The notes: a model not told the origin generated them from the letters alone. Counted from the stretch's first letter, positions 18,801-25,788 are shown. The stretch: 64,000 nucleotides of DNA from Roseomonas genomospecies 6 (GCF_008365375.1 NZ_QOKW01000001.1:248001-312000), one strand, 5' to 3'. A program made the numbers and translations.

Positions 18801-18833
18801 GCCTTCGCGGTCCCGAAACTCCGTGTCGGTCAC
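12873..18833 (-). CDS. giant three-module TPR-glycosyltransferase (FlmG-like)
   Basis: This 1986-residue protein contains three consecutive TPR + glycosyltransferase modules. The GT parts lie at nt ~17280-16440, ~15450-14640 and ~13760-12900, each with (V/I)WREQG(V/I)GDE or VWAEQGIGDE, GLKVGIAWRS, W-D-D-L-(D/N)-L-K-D-D and SSGELA or SVGELA. The first TPR array is the longest (about 15 repeats). The frame is open throughout. It starts at a GTG that overlaps the flbT stop by four bases (GTGA), so translation is coupled to flbT. As with FlmG, TPRs would hold flagellin while the GT domains attach sugar. Three GT domains in one chain could add several residues or act on several sites. Homologous signature DNA is shared with the plus-strand gene at 8811-12383. 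Confidence 0.83.
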   Translation of the reverse strand: MTDTEFRDREGRSTDALLTDAVALHRAGNPDEAQRLYRRILAADPAHADARHLSGIAAYQTGHADLAMARFRATLAADPSFAPAYNSLGNLLADRNRPDDAARAYRRAIALQDGYAEAFGNLGLLLQAQERIDEAMTAYGEALRFDPGRTAIRFNLAVLHRRRGHLDEAALGFYRVVQAQPGHAEAWRSLALVLRALNHSDAEPCLRRALSDDPTDCEVARELGALLNERGEFGEAVAVLTPAADAGPARDARLLFHLGSALQGDGRLEDAVPRYRQALSLDPLVAGAWNNLGVALLDLGDHAAAVAALRMCLALRPADAVAFNNMGTGHDGVNQPEVAACVFRRALTIRPDYGKALNNLGNSRKAARRTDAAAALYRRALIAQPDYPDSYTNLGNVLQERDDWPGALRLHERAVRLAPRSPIALTAVGLALHMLGRTGEAEAMHRRALSVDARHAEAHANLGMLHWQSMRVDEAEEALRRALDIDPSLAAARLNFALVSLAKGNLREGWDAYRDRFRAKDYRERSIAAPLWRDSSEPVGRLLVWREQGVGDELMFASCYPALEERVAAGRIGQVILECDRRLVGLFARSFPWATVRAESAAPDGTETLVPPDCDAQIAAGALPRLLRADLASFPAQPWLVPDPARLTLWRDRLAALGPGLKVGIAWRSQLMTTERRGAYITLDAFAPLFALPGVVFVNLQYGECAAEIAAAEARFGVTIHGWDDLNLKDDFEGATALTASLDLVIAPAVSSGELAGAVGVPAWRIGSRDWTQLGTAVRPWFPTMRLFQPRPGETLDGVMTRLARSLRQLLPSAEAATHGPPKDVAPLLADAIARYRSGEMGEAEALCRSVLDAVPEHSVALHLLGVLRLRAGDAVKAEAVLMRAVKADPGNAAAHAALADACQAMERHDAALAAQRNAVLLCPDMAEHWLNRTALLRARGDGGEAEACARRALRIRPSLGLAHTHLGHLLADREDRAGAERSHRRALALAPSGVDALVSLGALRLTADRPAEAERLLRRATATAPDEAAAWSHLGSALDRLGRIDEALACHRRAVDRAPDGAEAQANLAMHWARRQRPAEAIAAYRQAIQADPALPTAHYNLSLLLLEQGDLRSGWAEHEWRFGTPQFRGQERRLAARAWRGENIAAARLLVWREQGVGDEILFASCYPDLLRRAGHVVIECDRRLVSLFARSFPGATVRAPTVETRDVDVQIAAASLPRLLRTDLRRFPDRPWLVPDPARLDRWRDRVAALGPGLKVGIAWRSQSMEGERKAAYVTLDAFAPLFALPGVTFVNLQYGECAAEIAGAEKRFGVAIHRWDDLDLKDDFEAAAALTANLDLVITPAVSSGELAGALGVPVWKCGHRDWTQLGTGARPWFPTMRLFQPRPGEELDAAVGRMAAALRRLMPVDGGPPPATPDNPDTLLETAAAHHREGRLTEAAPLYERALKAQADHPVALHLSGLLAHQTGDSAGGAQRIARALDRMPAYGAAQSSLGTVLLALGRAAEAVRWFRLALALQPAAAGTLTNLGNALEEVQDLPAAAAAHRRATLAEPSLAVAHDNWGAVLTRLGALDAAEACHRHALRLAPDREDGWLNLGVALRRAGRLDGARQALARALALAPGLGDASANLGRLLRDRGEDVAAERWCRRALVVEPDHAAAAFNLGLLQLARGDLAAGWAGYDARFRARELSGAARSLPVPAWEGEDPSGLRLLVWAEQGIGDEILFAGCLDELIDRAGAVVVECDRRLVPLFARSFPRAECRPAPPDPAAPCTGIDRHVAMGSLPRRLRPRLDAFPPHPSFLVPDPQRAALWRGRVDALGSGLKVGIAWRSGLMTAERRGAYAPLADWGPVFAVPGVRIVTLQYGDCAAEIAEAERRFGVPIHRWDDLDLKDDLEGVAALMSALDLVVTPASSVGELAAALGVPVWRFGPRGDWTALGTGTRPWFPAMALIPAPPGQPASGALPTIARRLRALRSGSAPVAVGTE

Positions 18834-19258
18834 GGTGCCGGATCGGTTGCCGGACCGTCTGCCGCGCCTTCGCCGGCGCCGGACGAAGCATCGGAGCCGC
18901 CCTTGAACATCTTCCGGCAGATTTTCAACGCACGATAGTAGTTGCGCGCTTCCACCAGCCGTTCGATCTCTTCAAGGTCGTCGCGGCAATCGGGACGGGC
19001 CTCGCGCGTTTCGGCCATGATCGAGGCGAAGCGCTGCAGGTTGAGCACCGAATCTTCGGGGAAGATATAGACGAGCTGAATGACGAAATAGAGCTTCTTC
19101 TCGATGCAATCGATCTGCTCTTCCTTCAGCACTTCACGACCGCGGAGGAAGTTGGCGGTGTTGTACAGAAAGAACGAGCCGGGACGGTCGCCGGCCCCGA
19201 TGACCGCACCGTTGATGATGACCTTTTCGTTGGGGCGGAGAACGAACTTCAGAGGCAT
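18830..19258 (-). CDS. flbT: flagellin post-transcriptional regulator FlbT
   Basis: The 142-residue product begins MPLKFVLRPNEKVIINGAVI and contains FFLYNTANFLRG and YFVIQLVYIFPED, the well-conserved core of FlbT. The C-terminal tail (GGSDASSGAGEGAADGPATDPAP) is low-complexity. In Caulobacter FlbT binds the 5' leader of flagellin mRNA and promotes its decay when flagellar assembly is incomplete, acting with FlaF. flaF is not next to it here. It sits between flagellin and the three-module TPR-GT on the same strand. It lacks a strong ribosome site, but the N-terminus is clear. Confidence 0.95.
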   Translation of the reverse strand: MPLKFVLRPNEKVIINGAVIGAGDRPGSFFLYNTANFLRGREVLKEEQIDCIEKKLYFVIQLVYIFPEDSVLNLQRFASIMAETREARPDCRDDLEEIERLVEARNYYRALKICRKMFKGGSDASSGAGEGAADGPATDPAP

Positions 19259-19324
19259 GAAACGGACCCGGTCCTTGTCTCGGCAGCGCGCGGAAGCGGA
19301 AAGCGCAGTCCGGTAGGCGCCGCA

Positions 19325-19360
19325 CCAAATAGAACGGGCGGCGGCTCGCGCCGCCGCCCG
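19325..19360 (-). terminator. flagellin terminator
   Basis: A 10-bp perfect GC stem (CGGGCGGCGG / CCGCCGCCCG) is followed on the minus strand by TTCTATTTGG. It lies 31 bases after the flagellin stop, between flagellin and flbT, so most flagellin transcripts probably end here. Confidence 0.75.
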
Positions 19361-19390
19361 CCGGGCGTGATCCTACCCGAAGTCTCAGGC

Positions 19391-21256
19391 TTAGAACAGA
19401 CGCAGGATCGACTGCTGCGACTGGTTGGCCAGCGAGAGGGCGATGGTGCCGAGCTGCTGACGGGTCTGCAGCATCAGCAGGTTGGCGCCTTCCTCGTTCT
19501 GGTCGGCCAGCGTCAGCTTGCTCGCGCCTTCCGTCAGCACGTCGCTGAACTCCTTGGTGAAGTTCTCACGGGTGGTGATGACGTTCAGGTTGGTGGACAG
19601 CGTCTGCGACGACGACCGCAGCGTCTGCTTGGCGTAGTCGATGCTGGCCACCGCCTTGTCGATGTCGGCGCGGTCGGTCCAGTCGTTCTGCGCGTAGTCC
19701 AGACGCAGGCCCTGGCCGCTGGTGGTCAGGTTCTGGGCCTTCACCGTGATCGAGTTGGTGTTGCGCTCGTTGAGCTGCACCGACAGATCGTTCGAGGTGT
19801 TGGCGTCGGTCACCTGCACCGTCACCAGGTTGGCCGCCGAGTTGGCCGAGGCCGCCTGCTTGATGGTCTTCTGGTCGACGTTGAAGCGCACCGTGCCGGT
19901 GTCGAACGCGAAGGCGTTCTCGCCGTTCGAAAGCTTGCCCTCACCACGGTTGGCCATGCCGTCGCGGGTCGTCGTGGAGCCGCTCAGGTTGCTGACCTGG
20001 ATCTGGATGTCGACCTTCTTCTCGATGGTCGAGATGCCGTTGCCGCCGTTGGAGGCCTGCTCCAGCAGCTTGCGGTCCACCGTGAAGGACACGACCGTGC
20101 CCGACGCGAAGCTCTCGGAGATGCGCTTGGTCAGGGCGTTCTCGGCGCTGGCCTTGACGGTCATCTCGCGGGCGGCGTTGGTCGTTGTCGCACCGGACAG
20201 GGTGATCGTGCCGGTGGCGTTGACCGACACCGTCTGGACGTCCTTGCCGCTGAGGCGGCCACCGCTGTTCAGGGCGTTGGAGATCGAGGCCTGGAGCTGC
20301 GAGGCGACGTTGGCGCGGGCGTTCTGACCGACCGCGACGTCACCGGAGGTGGCGGTGTAGGTGAAGGTCTGGTCTTCGACCGTGATGGTGAAGCTGTCGC
20401 CGGCTTCGACCGTGCCGCCCAGAGCCACCTGGGTGACCTGCGCCGAGCCCGTCTTCGCTGCCGTCGTGGTGTTGGCGGCGATGGTCTGGCTGTTGTCGAA
20501 GTAGGTGACGGTGCGCGACTCGTTGCCGTCGGTGACGATGAAGGACCGCTCGCGGCCCGCGGCGCCGCGGACTTCGATCTGCACGTCGGAGAAGCTGCCG
20601 GACGAGGTCGCCATCGTGCCGGACAGCTTCAGGCCGACCAGGCCGTGGGCCATTTCGGCGCTGTTGATGTCGCCGGCCGCACCCTCGATGGAGCCGTCGC
20701 CCTTGACGCGCACCGTGTAGGTGTCCGGGGACACCACGTTGGTGACGCGGGCGTTCTCGATGCCCTGGATGGTGTTGACGGCCTGACGCGACGCGCTGGT
20801 GGAGTCCATGCGCAGGCCGTTGCCGGCCAGCAGGTTCTTGCCGCCGTAGTTGGAGTCGCCGGCCAGCTTGTCGATCTGATCCTTCAGCGCGTTGAACTGC
20901 GAGGCCAGCGACTTGCGCGTGGCGACGGAGCCGGCGTCGGTGCCCAGAGCGGAATAGGCGGCGGTGGTCAGACCGCGAGCCTGCTCGATCATGTCGTCGA
21001 TCGAGGTCAAGCCCTTGTCGGCGGCCTTGATGGTGCTGATGGCCTGACCCATCGTGTCCTTCAGCGCGGTCAGGTCGCCCGCACGCTGGGTCAGACCCTT
21101 CGCCGCGAAGAACGAGGTCGGGCCGTCGAGGGCCGTGTTGATCTTGTTGCCGGTGGCAAGAATGTTCTGCTTCTTCGCGATCGAGTCCTGGACGCCCTGC
21201 AACTGGAGCAGGTTCGTACGCATCGACGAAGAGAGGGAGATGTCGCTGGCAGCCAT
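19391..21256 (-). CDS. flagellin
   Basis: The 621-residue protein has the flagellin D0/D1 ends. The N-terminus (MAASDISLSSSMRTNLLQLQ, IAKKQNILATGNKINTALDGP) and the C-terminus (LNVITTRENFTKEF, ANLLMLQTRQQLGTIALSLA, ending QSILRLF) form the filament core. The long Ser/Thr-rich middle (about 150-500) is the surface-exposed part and offers many O-glycosylation sites. The size fits a large, glycosylated polar-type flagellin. The ATG at 21256 is chosen because AAGGAG lies eight bases upstream; a GTG nine bases earlier overlaps that site. It has a sigma54-type promoter (21338-21353) and upstream palindromes. The adjacent TPR-GT and pseudaminic genes suggest it is the glycosylation target. Confidence 0.96.
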   Translation of the reverse strand: MAASDISLSSSMRTNLLQLQGVQDSIAKKQNILATGNKINTALDGPTSFFAAKGLTQRAGDLTALKDTMGQAISTIKAADKGLTSIDDMIEQARGLTTAAYSALGTDAGSVATRKSLASQFNALKDQIDKLAGDSNYGGKNLLAGNGLRMDSTSASRQAVNTIQGIENARVTNVVSPDTYTVRVKGDGSIEGAAGDINSAEMAHGLVGLKLSGTMATSSGSFSDVQIEVRGAAGRERSFIVTDGNESRTVTYFDNSQTIAANTTTAAKTGSAQVTQVALGGTVEAGDSFTITVEDQTFTYTATSGDVAVGQNARANVASQLQASISNALNSGGRLSGKDVQTVSVNATGTITLSGATTTNAAREMTVKASAENALTKRISESFASGTVVSFTVDRKLLEQASNGGNGISTIEKKVDIQIQVSNLSGSTTTRDGMANRGEGKLSNGENAFAFDTGTVRFNVDQKTIKQAASANSAANLVTVQVTDANTSNDLSVQLNERNTNSITVKAQNLTTSGQGLRLDYAQNDWTDRADIDKAVASIDYAKQTLRSSSQTLSTNLNVITTRENFTKEFSDVLTEGASKLTLADQNEEGANLLMLQTRQQLGTIALSLANQSQQSILRLF

Positions 21257-21337
21257 GGAAGTCACTCCTTTTGGAGGATGTCATTCCGTGCGGCCTTGCG
21301 CGCACGGAGAGGGACTAATTCCCTCGGGCTACCGGTA

Positions 21338-21353
21338 GGCAAAAAACGGGCCA
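21338..21353 (-). promoter_or_regulatory. sigma54-type promoter of flagellin
   Basis: On the minus strand TGGCCCG-TTTT-TTGCC matches the sigma54 consensus TGGCACG-N4-TTGC at 10 of 11 fixed positions, with the invariant GG and GC correctly spaced. Transcription would start about 70 bases before the ATG, leaving a leader on which FlbT could act. Confidence 0.8.
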
Positions 21354-21404
21354 GATCGAAATTGCCGTGGGGCGGGGAAATTCCTGCCCCGGGGAAAACA
21401 AGAC

Positions 21405-21493
21405 CCGGCAATTCTTGCCGGTCGGTCGGCAGAAATTGCCGGTCACCCGGCACCCTTTGCCGGTTGCGCATCCGGACCGGCAGATTCTGCCGG
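21405..21493. promoter_or_regulatory. four phased CCGGCA-N5-TGCCGG palindromes (ftr-like array)
   Basis: Sites at 21405-21421, 21427-21441, 21447-21463 and 21477-21493 share (C)CGGCA-N5-TGCCG(G). The centres of the first three are exactly 21 bp apart and the fourth is 30 bp further on, so all face the same side of the helix. They lie about 50-140 bp upstream of the flagellin sigma54 promoter; the third lies on the stop-codon end of the KASIII gene and the fourth wholly in its 3' coding part. As I recall it, the Caulobacter ftr element bound by FlbD has the core CGGCA-(RRAMT)-TGCCG. The second site fits that core. Confidence 0.72.
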
Positions 21494-22510
21494 GCTTGCG
21501 GAAAGCGTCATCACCTCGCAGACGGCGAGTGGACCGGCGGTCAGCGCCACGCTGCCCCAGGACCACCCGACGCCGAAACCCGAAAGCAGAAGGCGCAGCG
21601 GACCGTCGCGCAACGGCCCTTCCAGTTCCGAGGCCAGCGCCAGGGGGATGGAGGCCGAACTGGTGTTGCCGAATCCGGCCAGCCCGACCACCGTCCGATC
21701 GGGCGCGGCGCCGAGTTTCTGGGCCAGATGCCGGATCATCTGGGCGTTCGCCTGATGCAGGACGAGGCGGTCCACCGCCTCCATCGTCCAGCCGGCAAGC
21801 TCCAGCGCGGCGCGGATGTTGCCCGGCACCTCGCGCAGGGTGAAGGCGAAGACCTGGGTGCCGTCCATGAACAGGTGCGCCGGCTCGCCGGGCCGCCGCA
21901 GGCCGCCGCCGGGCACGGCGAGGTAGGGAGCGCCGGCGCCGTCGCTGCCCAGCGCGAAGGCCATGGGGGCCGCCCCCTCCTCCGCCACCAGCGCCGTGGC
22001 CGTGGCGGCGTCGCCGAACAGGGGCGCCACGGCGCGGTCGTCGGGGTCGAGCACGCGGGAGGTGGTGTCCCCGGCGATCAGCAGCGCCCGCTTGCCGCCC
22101 GCCGCCTTGAGCATCGCCGATGCTGTCCACAGGCCGTGGACGTAGCCGGAGCAGCCGAGCGTCAGGTCCAGCACCGCCGCTCCCTTGCCCAGCCCCAGCC
22201 GGCGGTGCAGCAGATAGCCCGACGCCGGTAATATGTGGTCGTGGGTCTGCGTGACCATGACCAGCAGATCGACGCTGTCCGCCGCCCAACCCAGCCGGTC
22301 CAGCAGGCGCCGCGCCGCCGCCTCCCCCAAATCGGACGTGCATTGGTGAGGGGAGACGAGGTGGCGCGCCTCGATGCCGGTCGCCTTGGCGATCCGGCGG
22401 GCGGCGTCCTCGCCGAAGCGGGCGGCCAGATCCTCCACCGTCTCGCGCCGTTCCGGCACGCAGGCGACGATTCCCGACAGGCCGACGCCCTCGATCACGC
22501 TGGCCACCAT
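21443..22510 (-). CDS. 3-oxoacyl-ACP synthase III (KASIII/FabH-like), copy 1
   Basis: KASIII enzymes condense an acyl-CoA (or acyl-ACP) starter with malonyl-ACP. The 355-residue protein keeps the full catalytic triad: Cys120 (LTLGCSGYVHG), His252 (VLHQANAQ) and Asn282 (GFGNTSSAS). It also has the FabH C-terminal GFGVGWSWG motif. A C-terminal tail (SASPAESAGPDAQPAKGAG) is not conserved. Ribosome site GGAAGGAG precedes the ATG at 22510. It is the last gene of a tight operon with an SDR, acyl-AMP ligase, two ACPs and sugar genes, so it likely makes a special acyl chain rather than membrane lipid. A paralogue lies at 34755-35837. Confidence 0.9.
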   Translation of the reverse strand: MVASVIEGVGLSGIVACVPERRETVEDLAARFGEDAARRIAKATGIEARHLVSPHQCTSDLGEAAARRLLDRLGWAADSVDLLVMVTQTHDHILPASGYLLHRRLGLGKGAAVLDLTLGCSGYVHGLWTASAMLKAAGGKRALLIAGDTTSRVLDPDDRAVAPLFGDAATATALVAEEGAAPMAFALGSDGAGAPYLAVPGGGLRRPGEPAHLFMDGTQVFAFTLREVPGNIRAALELAGWTMEAVDRLVLHQANAQMIRHLAQKLGAAPDRTVVGLAGFGNTSSASIPLALASELEGPLRDGPLRLLLSGFGVGWSWGSVALTAGPLAVCEVMTLSASPAESAGPDAQPAKGAG

Positions 22511-22526
22511 GGGGCGTCTCCTTCCG

Positions 22527-23258
22527 TCAGCCGGTGATGCCGCCGTCCACGACGATGGTCTGGCCGGTCACGAAGCCCGCCCCGTCGCCCAGCAGGAAAC
22601 GGACCACCGGCACCACGTCGGCCACCTCGCCCAGCCGGCCGAGCGGCGTGCGCCGCACGATCTGGTCGCGCTGCCCCTCGGCCAGAGTGCCGGACATCTC
22701 GGTGGCGAGGTAGCCGGGTGCGACCGAGTTGACGGTGACCTGGAGCCGCCCGACCTCGCGCGCCAGCGCGCGGGTCAGCCCGTCCAGCCCGGCCTTCGAC
22801 GCCGAATAGGCGGACAGCCCGGTGTAGCCCCGCTGCCCAATGATCGAGGAGATGTTGACGATCCGCCCCGGCCCCCGCTTCACCAGCTTCGCGCGCAGGA
22901 AGGCGCGGGCCACTTGGATGGCGCCGGTCAGGTTGACCTGGACGACCTCCTCCACGTCGATCTCCGGGAAGGTCGCCAGCACCCCTTCGCGCGCGATGCC
23001 GGCGTTGTTCACCAGCCCCCACAACGGCGACGCGCCGCCCCAGTCCAGCGCGGCGTCCACGAAGGCCCGCACCTCCTCCCCGTCGCCGATCCGGCAGGGC
23101 CGCCAGAACAGATCCGGCCCGGCCAGCCGCTCCAGCGCCTCGCCCGGATGGCGGCTGCAGGTGGACACGCGGTAGCCGTCGGCCAGCAGCGACTCCACGA
23201 TGCCCAATCCCAGCCCGCGGCTGCCGCCGGTGACGATGACGTGCCGCTTGCCGTTCAT
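22527..23258 (-). CDS. FabG-like short-chain dehydrogenase/reductase
   Basis: The 243-residue SDR has the cofactor motif TGGSRGLG (9-17 region), NNAG, and the catalytic Ser-Tyr-Lys set (ISSIIGQRG ... YSASK). The overall pattern, including AREVGRLQVTVNSVAPGYLATEM, is closest to FabG, which reduces 3-oxoacyl-ACP to 3-hydroxyacyl-ACP with NADPH. It overlaps the upstream ligase gene by four bases and is 16 bases ahead of KASIII, so condensation and reduction are likely coupled. It could also act on a sugar nucleotide, but gene order favours acyl-ACP. Confidence 0.88.
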   Translation of the reverse strand: MNGKRHVIVTGGSRGLGLGIVESLLADGYRVSTCSRHPGEALERLAGPDLFWRPCRIGDGEEVRAFVDAALDWGGASPLWGLVNNAGIAREGVLATFPEIDVEEVVQVNLTGAIQVARAFLRAKLVKRGPGRIVNISSIIGQRGYTGLSAYSASKAGLDGLTRALAREVGRLQVTVNSVAPGYLATEMSGTLAEGQRDQIVRRTPLGRLGEVADVVPVVRFLLGDGAGFVTGQTIVVDGGITG

Positions 23259-24472
23259 GCCGTTCCCTTCCGCGTCTTCTTGCCCGCCGCCCCCAGGGCG
23301 ATGCTATCGGTCATGGTCACCAGACGGGGGCGCGCGGCGGGCGGCAGGTCCGCCACGGCGGCGCGGATCGCGGCGCGCAGGGCGGTCTCCTCCACCCCCG
23401 GCGCCGGGACCACCAGGGCGGTCAGGATGTGGCCAGTGACGGGGTTCGCCGCCGCCTGAACCAGCGCATCCCGCACGCCCGGCACATCCAGCAGAACCTG
23501 CTCCACCGCCTCCGGAGAGACCTTGACCCCGCCGACATTCACCCGCCCGTCGAGCCGCCCGGCGAACAGCACGCGGTCGCCACGCACCTCCACCACGTCG
23601 CCGGTGGACAGCCAGCCGCCCTCATGGGCGATCTCATGCCCGATCTGATGGCCGAGCATCGCGCGGGGGCTGTTCACCTCCAGCACGCCGTCACGGACAC
23701 GCAGCCCCACCCCATCGACGCCGCCGTCCAGCCATGCGGCGGGAAAGCCGGCCCGCCCGTCGCCCACCGCGAACAGGGCGCCGGCCTCCGTCGAGGCGTA
23801 GATGTGCCGCCGCTTCGCGTCCGGGAAGCGCTCCGCCAGCCGGTCGAGAAGCGGCTGGTCCGCCACCTCCCCGCCCAGCGTGACGGCGGCCAGTGGCGGC
23901 GCCTCCCCGTCCAGCGCCAGCAGGAATGCGCGCCAGAAGCTGGGAGTCGCGCTGATGTGGGTGATCCCGTGCCGCAGGGCGAGGCGCGCCAGTTCCGCCG
24001 CCCCGGCGCCGGGAGCGGACAGCAGGGTCGCCCCCGCCGCCAGCGCCGTCAGGATCACCTGAAGCCCGGCGAAGGCCGCCGGCTCATAAGCCAGCAGCCA
24101 GAGCGCGTCCGGATCGTCGGCGCCGCGCAGCCGCCCGCGCAGCCTCTGAAAATCGTGCCGTATCAGCTTCGGCGCGCCCGTGGTGCCGGAGGTTTCCAGA
24201 AGAACCGCGAAGCCCGCCTTCGGTGCCGTCTCGACCGGGACAGCCCCACGGCGCGACAGCAGCAGTTCGATCCCGGCTCGCTCCGCGGCGACCAGGGCCG
24301 CGACCACCGCCGGCACGCCCTGTGGCGGCAACACCGCCCGCCCGCCCGATTCCCGGAACGATGCCGCGAAGGCATCGGCCTGCGCGGCGATGTCCGGCCA
24401 GCGGAACGTGCGCTCCGCCTCGATCAGGCGGGTGCCGGGATGCAGCCAGGGGGGCGGCGGCGGCAGGCTCAT
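23255..24472 (-). CDS. small acyl-AMP/acyl-CoA ligase (ANL superfamily)
   Basis: ANL enzymes activate a carboxylic acid as acyl-AMP and pass it to CoA or an ACP phosphopantetheine arm. At 405 residues this one is shorter than the usual ~500, with a reduced N-terminal part. Core motifs are intact: LLETSGTTGAPK (phosphate loop), YASTEAG, STGDVVE, GRLDGRVNVGG, and a C-terminal lysine in GAAGKKTRKG. The start ATG overlaps the ACP stop (ATGA). With an ACP directly upstream in the operon, loading of a free acid onto that ACP is the likely role. The acid itself cannot be read from the sequence. Confidence 0.87.
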   Translation of the reverse strand: MSLPPPPPWLHPGTRLIEAERTFRWPDIAAQADAFAASFRESGGRAVLPPQGVPAVVAALVAAERAGIELLLSRRGAVPVETAPKAGFAVLLETSGTTGAPKLIRHDFQRLRGRLRGADDPDALWLLAYEPAAFAGLQVILTALAAGATLLSAPGAGAAELARLALRHGITHISATPSFWRAFLLALDGEAPPLAAVTLGGEVADQPLLDRLAERFPDAKRRHIYASTEAGALFAVGDGRAGFPAAWLDGGVDGVGLRVRDGVLEVNSPRAMLGHQIGHEIAHEGGWLSTGDVVEVRGDRVLFAGRLDGRVNVGGVKVSPEAVEQVLLDVPGVRDALVQAAANPVTGHILTALVVPAPGVEETALRAAIRAAVADLPPAARPRLVTMTDSIALGAAGKKTRKGTA

Positions 24473-24732
24473 GCGGACGCGGCGGTCACGCCGGGGCGAT
24501 AGAGCGCCGCAAGCTCCCCGACCGTGTTGAACTGGACGAACCCGGCGCGGAAGGGGTCCTGGCCGGTGCGCTGCTCCAGCACCACCAGCAGGGTGGCGAG
24601 GTCGAGGGAGTCGATCGGCAGATCCCCGCCCAGGAAGCGCGTGTCGGGTCCCAGCGCCGGCAGGGTCTCCCCCTTGTCGGCGGCGATGCGGGCAAGCTCT
24701 TCGGCGATCAGCGCGAGAATGGAATCGGTCAT
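24469..24732 (-). CDS. acyl carrier protein, copy 1
   Basis: The 87-residue acidic protein has the phosphopantetheine site at Ser42 in LPIDSLDLATLL, with the helix II pattern of ACPs. It starts at an ATG overlapping the stop of the upstream hydrolase by four bases, and its stop overlaps the ligase start, so the three genes are translationally linked. It is not the housekeeping ACP (which would lie with fabD/fabF), so it serves a dedicated acyl pathway. A further ATG at 24744 exists but lacks the coupling geometry. Confidence 0.9.
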   Translation of the reverse strand: MTDSILALIAEELARIAADKGETLPALGPDTRFLGGDLPIDSLDLATLLVVLEQRTGQDPFRAGFVQFNTVGELAALYRPGVTAASA

Positions 24733-25547
24733 GGGGAATCGCATGCGGAAAGGAAGTCGCGGAGGATGGCCGTGACGGGGGTTGCCGCCTCACTATGCGG
24801 CAAGTGCCCAGCCTTGTCGAAGAGATGAAGCGGCGCCCCCGGCGGCAGCCGGTCGGCGGCCGGCACGGGGATGATGCGGTCCTCCCGCCCCCACAGAAGC
24901 TGGATCGGCATGCGGAAGGCCGACCAGTCCACCGGAGCGGGCGACCGGTGCGCCTCCGCGAAGGAGCCGGCGACGATCCGCTCCAGGGCCGCGCGGCGTT
25001 TGGGGTCGGCGGCCTGTGCGTGCATCACCTCGCCCACGCGGCCCGCCAGCAGGAAGGGCCGGGCGAACAGGCGTGCGGCGCAGTCCCGCCCCTCCTCCGC
25101 CGTCTCCAGAGCCGTGACCCGCCGCAGGAACTCCAGGTCGAAGTCGGGGCCGAGGCCGGCGCTGGCGATCAGCGACAGGCTCGCCACCCGTTCCGGCGCC
25201 AGCCGCGCCAGTTCCAGCGCGACGCAGCCGCCCATGGAATGGCCGACCGCGTGGACCCGCGGAATCTCCAGCGCGTCCAGCAGGCGCAGAAGCCACGGCG
25301 CGAAAGCCCCGACCTTCCCGTCCCCGACTTCCAGGGTCGAGGCGCCGTGCCCCGGCAGATCGACCGCCAGCACCCGGCGCCCGACGGCCAGCGGAGCGGC
25401 GTTGAACTGCCAGGTCAGCGAATCTCCGGCGAAGCCATGCAGCAGCAGCGCCGGAACGCCGCCCTGCCCCAGCGAGAGATAGGCGGCGGGACCGCCCTCG
25501 ATGTCGGCCTGTCCACGCCGCGGCGACCGGGCGGCGCTCGCGCTCAC
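24729..25547 (-). CDS. alpha/beta-fold hydrolase (acyl thioesterase or transferase candidate)
   Basis: The 272-residue protein has the alpha/beta-hydrolase oxyanion segment LLLHGFAGDS, nucleophile Ser in GHSMGG, Asp in GREDRIIP and His in AGHLPHSEA. Its pattern resembles the AcoC-like and esterase branch. In this operon, between two ACPs, it may release or transfer the acyl chain, or proofread mis-loaded ACP. The start is a GTG eight bases after the upstream ACP gene without its own ribosome site, so it probably depends on translational coupling. Substrate unknown. Confidence 0.85.
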   Translation of the reverse strand: MSASAARSPRRGQADIEGGPAAYLSLGQGGVPALLLHGFAGDSLTWQFNAAPLAVGRRVLAVDLPGHGASTLEVGDGKVGAFAPWLLRLLDALEIPRVHAVGHSMGGCVALELARLAPERVASLSLIASAGLGPDFDLEFLRRVTALETAEEGRDCAARLFARPFLLAGRVGEVMHAQAADPKRRAALERIVAGSFAEAHRSPAPVDWSAFRMPIQLLWGREDRIIPVPAADRLPPGAPLHLFDKAGHLPHSEAATPVTAILRDFLSACDSP

Positions 25548-25554
25548 CGGACGG

Positions 25555-25788
25555 TCAGGCGGCGACGGCGATGCCGGCCAGACCCAGAAGATCCTCGACC
25601 GTCTTCGCCTTGACGAGCTTCTCGCCCTCCACGACGTGGCCCAGCCTCTCGTCGACCAGGGCGATGAAGCTGATGACGGCCAGCGAATCCCAGGCGTCGA
25701 TCGATTCGAGTTCTTCCGCCCCGGTCAGGGTGCCGTCGTCCAGCTCCAGCATTTCGTCGAGCGCGAGCAGGAATTCCTTGCGGTCCAT
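25555..25788 (-). CDS. acyl carrier protein, copy 2
   Basis: A 77-residue acidic ACP with Ser35 in AWDSLAVISFIALVDE. A GGAG ribosome site lies eight bases before the ATG. It differs clearly from copy 1 (WDSLA versus IDSLD), which suggests different partner enzymes. It resembles the stand-alone ACPs found in glycan and flagellin modification clusters. It lies directly after the cytidylyltransferase gene on the same strand. Confidence 0.9.
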   Translation of the reverse strand: MDRKEFLLALDEMLELDDGTLTGAEELESIDAWDSLAVISFIALVDERLGHVVEGEKLVKAKTVEDLLGLAGIAVAA

